Shown here: piece after piece, positions 25,701-33,192 of the stretch
Position numbering within the stretch: position 1 is the stretch's first letter
Layout: the number at the start of each line of letters is the position of its first letter
NCBI RefSeq assembly: GCF_900112265.1
Contig: NZ_FOLO01000043.1
Coordinates: 14,794 to 48,794 of the forward strand
DNA length: 34,001 nucleotides
Reading direction: 5' to 3'
Origin: Pseudoalteromonas denitrificans DSM 6059
GTDB taxonomy: Bacteria; Pseudomonadota; Gammaproteobacteria; Enterobacterales; Alteromonadaceae
Notes under the pieces: generated by a model
What the model was told of the DNA's origin: nothing
Seen by the model: only the letters and a program-made list of their open reading frames with translations
The model's database searches: none
Position numbers and translations under genes: made by a program

Positions 25701-25734
25701 TACCGTACGATCATATATTTATCGATTAGAATAA
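22705..25734 (+). CDS. pilY1: Type IV pilus tip adhesin and assembly factor PilY1, copy 1
   Basis: PilY1 sits at the pilus tip, primes assembly with the minor pilins, and acts in adhesion, twitching and surface sensing. The 1009-aa protein has a signal peptide (to about A26), then a compact von Willebrand A domain with MIDAS motif DSSGS (51-55), GGGTPLTE and MTDGDPS. The C-terminal half is the PilY1 beta-propeller with WAGNLKKF, GMRRGG and GGKVWRVDMPG. Two calcium-type loops are seen: DDNANGKVDE near 550-559 and DSDYDGIVD (705-713), the second like the calcium site shown in P. aeruginosa PilY1. The start is GTG with AAGGA six bases upstream. Compared with copy 2 it lacks about 186 residues inside the VWA domain. 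Confidence 0.93.
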   Translation: MLKKITIKIPAICLALLFASPQIIKAEDIEIYVNHNVKDLSEKPRALIIFDSSGSMAWSIADGHRCRGECWDSRMKVAKSAIKSLITHEDNQNIDFGLMRFNSTDGGYVIEGLGASQSDLVSAIDNKIWAGGGTPLTETMWEAYRYLSGQGVDFAKNVDDRDTSIEHYWKTYTSPFVPSKDASGKDILRCDNSVHVIMMTDGDPSTSDDSSRNTSISQLAGGGSGDHLDELAKYMHDENTDLWSSTSVKDTATVHTIGFGTGMSSNGKLLLKNTAAAGGGVYTAAETASDLTKSLNQIFRDIKASNTSFTAPSVSSNSSKVKSGDYVYYAMFYPSTDTRWAGNLKKFEVNGDKIIGGDGKLAVDDGKILDSAQSFWLGSNAADGSDVKQGGANLQLTNQSTRTIYTDIADSDGILSYFNKTTALTMDDIDNDSDLANFMGTNAGGLDNLFSWAIGNDVDNENSDGNKRKDIMGDPLHSKPIAIDYGNDDIRIVIGTNAGFVHMFKDSGDTVSESWAFIPKELYPNLIKLRDKQAGKVYGMDAPVSVYFKDDNANGKVDESDKVFAYFGMRRGGSTYYALNITDPNTPKLLWIISPTQSPKNDDFSELGQTWSKPYVTYVDIKGHDSNKPVLIFGAGYDPIKDDSLTTDTTDKKGRGVYIVDAESGELLWSLTPAGTGGKNTHFASIATDSLSGLDSVPSAITTLDSDYDGIVDRLYFGDTGGKVWRVDMPGSNPFDTEKPWKPHAVADLSATKQKFFYAPEVASTYFSKITKTTIDSKTFLSRKQTPFEAILIGSGDRVNPVSDTKTADYLYMIRDENTITQYFASDKVPEPANVSKLLDITSDPFNSKLGSDKDFRELELEISTDFKGWLYKLSAGEKSLSKPVVAGGVAYFSTFSPGSDAENQCSVSGGNGGLYAFHLLYGTIANDIKKLNIGDSIPDSPPIYLSVENKEIVISLLCPGCEKGIIPELHPVLENEVAKDINGDGKIDVMSTKRLKLDTVRSYIYRLE

Positions 25735-25761
25735 TTGACACTGATAATTATTTAATACTCT

Positions 25762-25802
25762 AAAACGTTAAACCTTCGTAAATAATGTAGGTTTAATGTT
25801 TT
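25762..25802 (+). terminator. Hairpin closing the first pil cassette
   Basis: AAAACGTTAAACCT (25762-25775) pairs with AGGTTTAATGTTTT (25789-25802), 14 bp with one G-U pair and a 13-nt loop, 28 bp after the pilY1 stop codon. The following sequence is only moderately T-rich. Confidence 0.6.
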
Positions 25803-26064
25803 AGCTCTCTACTTTTAATTCGATTTTATTATATTATTTATACTCTTCATTCTTTTTAAATATTAAAACCTCATACTTTACTATCGTTTAATTTTTATTC
25901 ATTCCATCTATTGTATTTTTTCTAATGTTTGTGTCTATACTTCATAAATGGAGTTGTGGATAAGCATCAAGGTTTATAAATGCAAGCTAAAATAGTGTTC
26001 TATTATTATTCCAAGCTGAAAGACTTCTGTACGTGATTATAGTTAACTTTAAAAGGCTGTAATA
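25803..26064. other. Gene-free spacer before the second pil cassette
   Basis: AT-rich sequence between the two cassettes. It probably contains the promoter of cassette 2, but I could not settle on one: TTGTGG (25954-25959) and TATAAA (25975-25980) are only 15 bp apart. No sigma54-type GG-N10-GC element was found. No gene is seen. Confidence 0.4.
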
Positions 26065-26610
26065 ATGAATGACTTTAAGTTTAAAGGCTTCACGTTGTTA
26101 GAAACATTAATTGCTTTTATAGTATTAACAATAGGTTTATTAGGTGCTGTTGCTTTACAAGCTAAAGCGAAACAAGCAAGTTTTGATTCATTACAAAGAG
26201 CTGCGGCGTTGTCTTTAAGTAAAGATATTCTTCAGCGTATAAGTATAAATGATACTGCTAACGTTGTTGCCCTTTATAATCGAAACTTCTCAAGTAGTGA
26301 GGCTGCGATAACCCCTTCTCCTAATTGCATTAATGTTGTGTGTACACCTACCCAAATGGCTACTTTTGATATTGAAGAGTGGAAAAAGCAAATCAAAGCG
26401 CAAGAACATACAGGAACATTGGCAAATGCAAATGTTTGTATTTCGGCGACTGAAGCGATTGTTGGGGAAATTACTTTACAAATTGTTGTGAGTTGGGAAG
26501 GTAGACAGAAAATTACTCAAAACGCAGCTAACTCGGCAATTAGCTGTGGCAGTACCTCAAGTACGCGGCGTATTGTTGTAATGAATAGCTTTGTATCTGT
26601 GAGGAGTTGA
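26065..26610 (+). CDS. pilV: Type IV pilus minor pilin PilV, copy 2
   Basis: Paralogue of the gene at 20554: 181 aa, prepilin site G8/F9 with Glu at +5 (GFTLLE), then the same helix and an identical 23-residue block. The rest of the globular domain differs at many positions but keeps the cysteine pairs, including the segment NANVCIS near the C-terminus. The ATG is preceded by AAAAGG. It is followed one base later by pilW copy 2. It opens the cassette that also includes pilE and tapY2. Confidence 0.92.
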   Translation: MNDFKFKGFTLLETLIAFIVLTIGLLGAVALQAKAKQASFDSLQRAAALSLSKDILQRISINDTANVVALYNRNFSSSEAAITPSPNCINVVCTPTQMATFDIEEWKKQIKAQEHTGTLANANVCISATEAIVGEITLQIVVSWEGRQKITQNAANSAISCGSTSSTRRIVVMNSFVSVRS

Positions 26611-26611
26611 T

Positions 26612-27604
26612 ATGCGTCAAAGAGGATTTACAATAATAGAATTGATGATCTCTATGATCGTAAGTCTTTTCATTTTATCTGGTGTGATGTTTACCTATTT
26701 AAGTATGAAAATCACAACAAAAGCGACCCTTGAAATTGGTGAATTACAAGAATCGGCAAGGTTGGCTATGGATATATTAAGCCAAGATGTACAGCAGGCT
26801 GGTTTTTGGGGTACTTATTATGGCTCGACTCTAGATAGCGGTAATATCGTGTCTCCAGCTGCGCCTATTGCTGATTGTAGTGAAGGAGATAACAATGCAA
26901 GTTTTCCTAATAACCCAACAAGTAATTTTCGCTACCTTTATGGTATAGAAGCATCATCTTCAAGTGTTTTAGGCTGTATTAGCAATACAGTAACAAATAG
27001 CGATGTTATACAGATAAAAAGATTAGAAGGTAATAATGTAAATGGTATTGCAACGAACTCTAATAGATATTACTTATTAGTCGATCAAAATAGTGGCACT
27101 ATATTTCCAGGTACAGGCGCTGCTCCCGTATTACCACAACTAAATTCCACAGTTTGGCCATATAATCATCATGTTTATTATATTGCAAAGCAATCTTACA
27201 ACTCAGGTACAAAAAACATCACTGTTCCTGTGTTAATGAGAAAACGTTTAACTGTCAATGGTGGATTAATAAGTGAAACTATCATGGAGGGCATTGAAAA
27301 TATGCGGTTTATCTATGGTTTAGACTCTGATGGTGATAATAGGGTCGATATTTATAAGACGGCGATTCAAATGGCCGCAGTAGACTGGGAGCAATCTTTA
27401 GCAAAAATACTTTCAGTGCAAATATTTTTATTAGTAAGGTCATTAGAAGAAGACTCAAGCTCAGATTCTGTCTCTAAAACATATACATTAGGAGGCAGTA
27501 CAGATGCGGATAAACGAAAATTATCTTTTAATGATAAGTATCGCAGAATTTTACTTGTATCTACGGTTAAAATAAGTAATTCGGGGCAAAGTAAATGGCA
27601 ATGA
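26612..27604 (+). CDS. pilW: Type IV pilus minor pilin PilW, copy 2
   Basis: PilW-type minor pilin, 330 aa, ATG start with GAGGAG just upstream inside the end of pilV. The leader is only five residues (MRQRG), then FTIIEL with Glu at +5. It shares with copy 1 the blocks SLFILSGVMFTY, DCSEGDNNASFP, IMEGIENMRF and VQIFLLVRSL. Residues 238-246 (DSDGDNRVD) form a full DxDxDxxxD calcium-type loop, more canonical than the Asn-rich loop of copy 1. The end overlaps pilX. Confidence 0.92.
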   Translation: MRQRGFTIIELMISMIVSLFILSGVMFTYLSMKITTKATLEIGELQESARLAMDILSQDVQQAGFWGTYYGSTLDSGNIVSPAAPIADCSEGDNNASFPNNPTSNFRYLYGIEASSSSVLGCISNTVTNSDVIQIKRLEGNNVNGIATNSNRYYLLVDQNSGTIFPGTGAAPVLPQLNSTVWPYNHHVYYIAKQSYNSGTKNITVPVLMRKRLTVNGGLISETIMEGIENMRFIYGLDSDGDNRVDIYKTAIQMAAVDWEQSLAKILSVQIFLLVRSLEEDSSSDSVSKTYTLGGSTDADKRKLSFNDKYRRILLVSTVKISNSGQSKWQ

Positions 27605-28101
27605 ATAATTTAAAATCAAAGCAAAAAGGCATTGTATTAGTTGTATCTTTGGTGATGATAATTGCTGTAACGGCTATTGCTGTGACCTTATTAAGTTCGA
27701 GTAGTATAGATATAAAAATGACGAGTGCAGCACAAGAAAGTGAAGTTGCGATTGCCCGTGTAAAAGCAGATTCAGTACAAATAATCACACAAGAAAAAAA
27801 AGCTGCGGCTGCAAATAACCGTTTATTATATGAATCGGGCCAATTCCCGGTAGACCCAACTCAAGGTTTAGATGTAACACCTGTAAATTCTTCGTCGCAA
27901 GTTATTTTATTTAACAGCAATGCAGGGCCAACTTTATTGGATTGCCCAATTGTAGTAAATCCAACGCCAGGTATAAAATGTAATATGTTAAGAATTGAAG
28001 CAACTTTGAATTATGGCAAGCATGATTCGAATGGTAAAGGTAAGCATAATGTAACGGTGAGCAGTGGTATAGCACAAGAAATGGGTGCAAGTTCTTCTTA
28101 A
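27595..28101 (+). CDS. pilX: Type IV pilus minor pilin PilX, copy 2
   Basis: PilX-type minor pilin, 168 aa. A basic leader ends KG, then IVLVVSLVMIIAVTAIAVTLL; mature position 5 is Val, not Glu, as in PilX/GspK proteins. It shares SSSSIDIK and the C-terminal cysteine block with copy 1. ATG at 27595 has GGGG eight bases upstream; a second ATG at 27601 overlaps the pilW stop codon as ATGA and is an alternative that would remove two residues. pilY1 copy 2 follows after 52 bp. Confidence 0.86.
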   Translation: MAMNNLKSKQKGIVLVVSLVMIIAVTAIAVTLLSSSSIDIKMTSAAQESEVAIARVKADSVQIITQEKKAAAANNRLLYESGQFPVDPTQGLDVTPVNSSSQVILFNSNAGPTLLDCPIVVNPTPGIKCNMLRIEATLNYGKHDSNGKGKHNVTVSSGIAQEMGASSS

Positions 28102-28153
28102 TGAAGCCCAACACTCATTAAATTTTAAATGTAATATTAATTAGGAGATTGCT

Positions 28154-31100
28154 ATGAACTGGGGTCGTTGTTTAACACTTGTTGTGGCTCTGTTGTTAGC
28201 TGAAATATCACATAGCGAAGATATAGAATTATATGTAGGTGATACAAAAATTCAGTCGGGGACTAAACCACAAGTTCTTATTATTTTTGATAACTCAGGA
28301 AGTATGGGGACAGCAATTACGACAGTTGAAGACTATAAACCTGGTACAACATACCCAGTAGTTTCAAATTTTGATAATTCATTAAATGAAGATTTTGTAT
28401 ATTTTACGATAGGTACTGGGGTTGATAATGAATTACCCCGAACTGACAAAAACAGTGATACAAAACGTTTTAATTCACCTGTAAATGGCTGTGATGCTGC
28501 ACGAGTTGCTTTAGAAAGGTATGGTGTCTACAGTGGCTTTATAAAAGAACATCAATATAAAGGTAATACTGGTTCTTGGGTTGAATTACAAGAAAATAGC
28601 GGTGCAAGTACGATAGCTGCATTAGATTGTTTAGATGATGTTATAGATAAAGAAGGTACAAATACTAATTTAGAAATTAAAATTAGCGGTACTACTTATA
28701 CTTCTGCGGCAGATGCAATATTGCAGGGGCTTCCTGTTAATGGTGCTACTAAAAACGCAAAAAATTTTTACACTGGTAGTACAAATGTAGGTGGTTTATC
28801 GGATACTGAATATCAAGCAGCATTGGATGTATTTGATGGCGGTCAGGTAATTACCCTGTATCACCCTAACTATTTGCGTTGGTATCACGCTGTAAATAAA
28901 GTCTATGTAGATTCAACAAGATTAGCCGTAGCAAAAACAGCGATGACGTCCGTTATAAATACTACTCCGATTGTTGATTTTGGTTTAATGATATTCAACT
29001 TAGATTATAAAGGGGAAAATAAACGCGATGGTGGTCGAATTATTTCGGCATTTGGTGAAACAAGAGCCGATGTAGTAACAACTATTAATAATATTGAGGC
29101 AGAAACTAATACACCTTTATGTGAAACCTTATATGAAGCCTCAAGGTTTTTTTCAGGCAACTCAGTTTTATATGCTGATGATGATAGTAATTGTAGTAAA
29201 AACTCCTGTGGATTTTCTTATACAGGTAATACACCGGCATATGAAACTAGCATAATGTCAGGTGGCAGCTATATATCACCATTTAAAGAAGGTTGTGCCA
29301 GTAATGCCTATGTGATTTTAATAACTGATGGGGCGCCAACCAGAGATTTAGCCGCAGATGATGAAATAGCGGCATTAATCGCAACAAAAACAGACCCAAA
29401 AAATGAAGATACTTCACAAACCCCTTTTTCGGATCCATCGTTATCTAATACTAATTATTTACCAAACTTGGCTCACTGGATGAATCATAATGATGTGAAT
29501 TTAAATGTTAAAGGTACGCAGTCTGTTTCTTTATATACCATAGGTTTTAGTGAAGGGGCAGATGATGCTGCACCTTTATTAAAAGCCGCAGCTGAAAATG
29601 GCGGAGGTACTTATTATTCTGCATCTGATGCGTTAGCGTTATCCGGTGCCCTTACAACGGCTTTGAATGAAATTCTACAAATAAATACTACATTTACTTC
29701 TCCTTCAGTGGCAAGTAATAACTTTGATAGAACACGCAGTTTAGACTCAGTTTATTATGCGATGTTTTTTCCTGAAGAGGGAGCGCGCTGGGCTGGTAAT
29801 TTAAAAAAGCTAAAGGTAAACGGAGATGAAATAGTTGATAAAAATGGCGACCCAGCAATAGACAGTGTGGGAAACATTTCTGATAGTGCAAGTACATTTT
29901 GGTTAAAAGCCGAAGATAATGATGGAAAGCCCGACGGCAATGTTGTTAAAGCTGGTGGTGCTGGAGCACAGTTAGCAAAACAAGCATCACGTGTGGTATA
30001 TACAGATGTAGGTTCAGGTTCTCCTATGCCTTCATTTACTAAAACAAATGCACTGACTCAAGTTGCTGATGATGCAGCGCTTGCGGCTTATATGGCAACT
30101 ACAGAAGCTGAACTAGATAATCTATTTAGTTGGTCTAAAGGAATTGATATTGATGATGAAGATGGTGATTTGAATAGAACAGAGTTAAGGCAAGATATTT
30201 TAGGAGACCCACTGCACTCAAAACCATTAGCAATAAATTATGGTGATGGTGATGTTCGGGTTTTAATGGGAACTAATGCGGGGTCGGTTCACTTATTTAA
30301 AGATACAGGAGACGATATAAGTGAAGAGTGGGGTTTTATTCCTTATGAATTATATTCAAATTTAGCGAGTCTAAGAGACAATACAGCAGGTGTTAAAGTA
30401 TATGGTATGGATGGGTCACCTGTAATTTACTTTGATGATAAAAATGATGATGGCAAAGTAGAAACAGGGGATACTGTTTGGGCTTTTATAGGTATGAGGC
30501 GTGGAGGAAACTCTTTCTATGCATTTGATTTATCAAGTCCAGATAAACCTCAATTATTATGGAGCACACCTTTAAGCTCTAGTGATCTGGGCTTCTCTGA
30601 AATGGGTCAGTCCTGGTCTAGGCCAAAAGTTGTATTTGCTGATATAGACGGATATAAAAATAGGCCTTTACTCATTTTTGGTGCGGGATATGATACTAAT
30701 AAAGATGCAACAATAAAGTCTGATGATTCTGGTGGACGAGGTATATTCATCGTAGATGCTCAAACAAAAGCTTTAGTATGGAGTGTAACACCAGCTGTAA
30801 CAGGAGGCCGTAATACACAGTTTAAAAGTGCGAGTGGGGATATTATTGTAGATAGTATACCTGGCGATATAAATACGATGGACTCTGATTTTGATGGCAA
30901 TATTGACCGCTTATACGCATCTGATACAGGTGGTAACTTATGGCGAGTAGATATGCCAGGGAGTGACCCATTTAGCTCAGATACACCATGGACTGTCATT
31001 AAACTTGCGCAACTGGGCTCGAATGTCGAAGCGGATGATAGACGATTCTTTTATCAACCTGAAGTTGCAAGAACATTTTTTAGCAAAGTGACCGAAACTA

Positions 31101-31891
31101 CGGTGACGGATGAAAATGGCGAATCCACAACAGCCTTAACTCGTAAAGAAACCCCCTATGAGGCAGTACTTGTGGGTAGCGGTAATCGTTCTCACCCGAC
31201 ATATACCACAACAAATGACGTACTGTTTATGATAAGAGATGAAAATACCATAACAAAATCTTTTAATAAAACAGCTGATGTACCTTCGGTTGTAACAATT
31301 TCTGATTTAATGGATATCACAAATGATCCATTTTCAGGAGTGCTAGATAATGAAGATGGGTTTCGAGAGTTAGAAGTTGACTTAGCGCAGTACCATGGTT
31401 GGAAGTACGGGTTAAGCACTTCTGAAAAGTCTTTATCTGAAGCAACAGTAGTGGGTGGTATTGCTTATTTTACGAGTTTCTCACCTTCTGTGGATAACGA
31501 TTTGGCTAATTGTGTTTTAGATGGTGGCGGCGGCTTATTATATGCGTTTCACTTACACTATGGTGCAAAAGTATATGACAACCTTACATTAGAGGTTGGT
31601 AATAGAGTGCCTGATAGTCCGCAGTTATTTTTTGGTGAAAATGATGAAGGTGAAAGTCAATTTATTTTGATTGGTGTAGGAGCTGGTGAAGATAAAACAG
31701 GAGAGGGCGGGGGTGACTCATACTCTTCAGGAGTTGTGAAATTGATTAGTGCAAGTGATGACCCTGTACCAAAACCATGTAGCGATGGTAAGATATCACT
31801 AACAGGATGTGGGCAAGGTGGCACCAATTTTATGGGTTTTACAACACATCGAACTTATATTTATAAAAAAGAAACAGGATCAGGAAATTAA
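28154..31891 (+). CDS. pilY1: Type IV pilus tip adhesin PilY1, copy 2, long form
   Basis: A 1245-aa PilY1 with a signal peptide (to about S21) and a von Willebrand A domain whose MIDAS DNSGS is at 46-50. Between MIDAS and the first helix (from about residue 253, DSTRLAVAKTA) lie some 186 residues that copy 1 lacks; they include CDAARVALERYGVYSGF and LDCLDDVIDKEG. The C-terminal propeller keeps WAGNLKKL, GMRRGG and GGNLWRVDMPG. Calcium-type loops are DKNDDGKVE (762-770) and DSDFDGNID (910-918). Start ATG with TAGGAG seven bases upstream. pilE follows after two bases. The long insert is probably a surface-exposed binding module on the VWA head; this is inference. Confidence 0.93.
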   Translation: MNWGRCLTLVVALLLAEISHSEDIELYVGDTKIQSGTKPQVLIIFDNSGSMGTAITTVEDYKPGTTYPVVSNFDNSLNEDFVYFTIGTGVDNELPRTDKNSDTKRFNSPVNGCDAARVALERYGVYSGFIKEHQYKGNTGSWVELQENSGASTIAALDCLDDVIDKEGTNTNLEIKISGTTYTSAADAILQGLPVNGATKNAKNFYTGSTNVGGLSDTEYQAALDVFDGGQVITLYHPNYLRWYHAVNKVYVDSTRLAVAKTAMTSVINTTPIVDFGLMIFNLDYKGENKRDGGRIISAFGETRADVVTTINNIEAETNTPLCETLYEASRFFSGNSVLYADDDSNCSKNSCGFSYTGNTPAYETSIMSGGSYISPFKEGCASNAYVILITDGAPTRDLAADDEIAALIATKTDPKNEDTSQTPFSDPSLSNTNYLPNLAHWMNHNDVNLNVKGTQSVSLYTIGFSEGADDAAPLLKAAAENGGGTYYSASDALALSGALTTALNEILQINTTFTSPSVASNNFDRTRSLDSVYYAMFFPEEGARWAGNLKKLKVNGDEIVDKNGDPAIDSVGNISDSASTFWLKAEDNDGKPDGNVVKAGGAGAQLAKQASRVVYTDVGSGSPMPSFTKTNALTQVADDAALAAYMATTEAELDNLFSWSKGIDIDDEDGDLNRTELRQDILGDPLHSKPLAINYGDGDVRVLMGTNAGSVHLFKDTGDDISEEWGFIPYELYSNLASLRDNTAGVKVYGMDGSPVIYFDDKNDDGKVETGDTVWAFIGMRRGGNSFYAFDLSSPDKPQLLWSTPLSSSDLGFSEMGQSWSRPKVVFADIDGYKNRPLLIFGAGYDTNKDATIKSDDSGGRGIFIVDAQTKALVWSVTPAVTGGRNTQFKSASGDIIVDSIPGDINTMDSDFDGNIDRLYASDTGGNLWRVDMPGSDPFSSDTPWTVIKLAQLGSNVEADDRRFFYQPEVARTFFSKVTETTVTDENGESTTALTRKETPYEAVLVGSGNRSHPTYTTTNDVLFMIRDENTITKSFNKTADVPSVVTISDLMDITNDPFSGVLDNEDGFRELEVDLAQYHGWKYGLSTSEKSLSEATVVGGIAYFTSFSPSVDNDLANCVLDGGGGLLYAFHLHYGAKVYDNLTLEVGNRVPDSPQLFFGENDEGESQFILIGVGAGEDKTGEGGGDSYSSGVVKLISASDDPVPKPCSDGKISLTGCGQGGTNFMGFTTHRTYIYKKETGSGN

Positions 31892-31893
31892 AA

Positions 31894-32301
31894 ATGAAGA
31901 AAAATGGTTTTACATTAATAGAATTAATGATAGTCGTTGCAATTATTGGTATTTTAGCAGCTGTGGCTTATCCTAGTTATACTCAATATGTTGTGAAATC
32001 TGCAAGAGCAGAAGCCGTTACAGCGTTAATAGATGCAGCAAATAGACAAGAGCAATTTTTTGTAGATAATTATGATTATACTACAGTAGTAGCAAACTTA
32101 GGGTTACAAGCTGCGACAGAAACAGGTTTGTATACATTAGCTATTGCATCAGTTGCAAACTCTAGAGCTTTTACAATTACAGCAACTCCAGCAAGTGGGG
32201 TAGCTGCGACGGATAGTGGTTGTACTAGTTTGATTATTAATGAACTTTCAATTAAAACATCAACTGGAACAGAAACTGCGGATGAATGTTGGGGACGGTA
32301 A
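31894..32301 (+). CDS. pilE: Type IV pilus minor pilin PilE
   Basis: A 135-aa pilin-like protein with prepilin site G5/F6 and Glu at +5 (GFTLIEL), followed by the classical helix MIVVAIIGILAAVAYPSY. Two cysteines, C110 and C132, would form the C-terminal disulfide-bounded loop. Its size and place after pilY1 fit the minor pilin PilE of the priming complex better than the major pilin PilA. It lies two bases after pilY1 copy 2 and is followed directly by the TapY2-like gene. Only one copy is present, so it would have to serve both cassettes. Confidence 0.88.
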   Translation: MKKNGFTLIELMIVVAIIGILAAVAYPSYTQYVVKSARAEAVTALIDAANRQEQFFVDNYDYTTVVANLGLQAATETGLYTLAIASVANSRAFTITATPASGVAATDSGCTSLIINELSIKTSTGTETADECWGR

Positions 32302-32607
32302 ATGAATATTAAATTATTAACTTTAATCGCTACAATTTTTATTATGACCGCTTTTAGTATTAGTGCAAAATCTAAACTGTCAGAATATAAATGTCATGTT
32401 TTAACCGAGGATAAAATAGAAGCCGTGATAGATGTGAGTTCAAAGGTAAACAGCACTGTAGCTGCTGAAAAAGCAGTGTTCAAAAAAGGCTATAAACTAC
32501 CTCAAAATAAAAAGAAAGTAATTAAAGAGGTTTTTCAATGCATCCCCTCTAATATAGAGTTTTCAACTTCAAGTGTACGTACGTTAGATGAATATACGTT
32601 GCGTTAG
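32302..32607 (+). CDS. Small secreted protein, TapY2-like, type IV pilus associated
   Basis: A 101-aa protein with a signal peptide (IFIMTAFSISA, cleavage after residue 22) and two cysteines, C31 (YKCHV) and C80 (EVFQCIP), that could pair. The pattern YKCxV near the mature N-terminus and EVxxC later resembles TapY2-family proteins found next to pilY1/pilE in related marine bacteria; the match is from memory and not firm. The ATG directly follows the pilE stop codon. Its stop codon overlaps that of the convergent pseudopilin gene. In P. aeruginosa a small gene, pilY2, also neighbours pilY1 and pilE. Confidence 0.6.
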   Translation: MNIKLLTLIATIFIMTAFSISAKSKLSEYKCHVLTEDKIEAVIDVSSKVNSTVAAEKAVFKKGYKLPQNKKKVIKEVFQCIPSNIEFSTSSVRTLDEYTLR

Positions 32608-33119
32608 CATTTGTTGGTACTTTGTAATTTAATTCGACCTGCTTGACTCATAGTGATACGTTTTCCCTCTAAAGTAAGGTATTCAGGAAGGCAGTAAATA
32701 AAGCTGCCTGACTGAAACCCAGATATACTGCCATCAGGTTTATATGTGATTGCATTTCTGGGATAAGTAAACGTATGATTTTTATTGATCTTACCTATTA
32801 TTTTTAACAGATAATCTTCCCCATTAAGTTTTTGATTTTTATCGTAGTCAACAAAAATAGATATTTCTTTGTGCCAAAGGTCACTACACTCCCCTGAATC
32901 TAACGGACAAACAGTAACATTTGTATTGTTATTGATAGCAAAAATTCGAGAGTACATAAGATGTGATTTTAGTAAAAATAGTCGGTTATCTCTTTCACCG
33001 GTTGCCAATAACTTTGTAAAAGAGGGGCTACTAATTGCTAAAATAATGGAGACAATAGAGCATGAAACCATTAATTCGATCATTGAAAACCCATGACATG
33101 GGAGTTTGATACACTTCAT
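32604..33119 (-). CDS. GspH/FimT-type pseudopilin, second of two
   Basis: A 171-aa GspH/FimT-family protein. The prepilin site is G10/F11 with Glu at +5 (GFSMIEL), then a hydrophobic helix. FVDYDKNQKLN (89-99) is the VFVD-Ca-loop-like segment typical of the family, and FIYCLP and AGRIKLQ match its C-terminal pattern. It is six or more residues less canonical in the leader than its neighbour. AAAGG lies upstream of the ATG. It follows the gene at 33193-33744 by 73 bp on the same strand and probably shares its transcript. It could be FimT or FimU; the two cannot be told apart by eye. Confidence 0.85.
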   Translation of the reverse strand: MKCIKLPCHGFSMIELMVSCSIVSIILAISSPSFTKLLATGERDNRLFLLKSHLMYSRIFAINNNTNVTVCPLDSGECSDLWHKEISIFVDYDKNQKLNGEDYLLKIIGKINKNHTFTYPRNAITYKPDGSISGFQSGSFIYCLPEYLTLEGKRITMSQAGRIKLQSTNKC

Positions 33120-33192
33120 CCTTGAAGCCTTTATTCGTATGCTTTTATAAAATATAGGTTAAAAGTATTATTTTACAAACATAATTTAGAAA

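Larger units (their letters stand above)
20554..31891 (+). repeat. Tandem paralogous pilV-pilW-pilX-pilY1 cassettes
   Basis: Two copies of the same four-gene cassette follow each other: 20554-25734 and 26065-31891, separated by 330 bp. Protein similarity is evident in all four pairs. PilV copies share an identical 23-residue block starting IGLLGAVALQ, encoded with different synonymous codons at 12 of 23 positions. PilW copies share EGIENMRF, VQIFLLVRSL and the Ca-loop position. The DNA is clearly diverged, so this is an old duplication or an acquired second copy, not a recent repeat. Confidence 0.9.
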
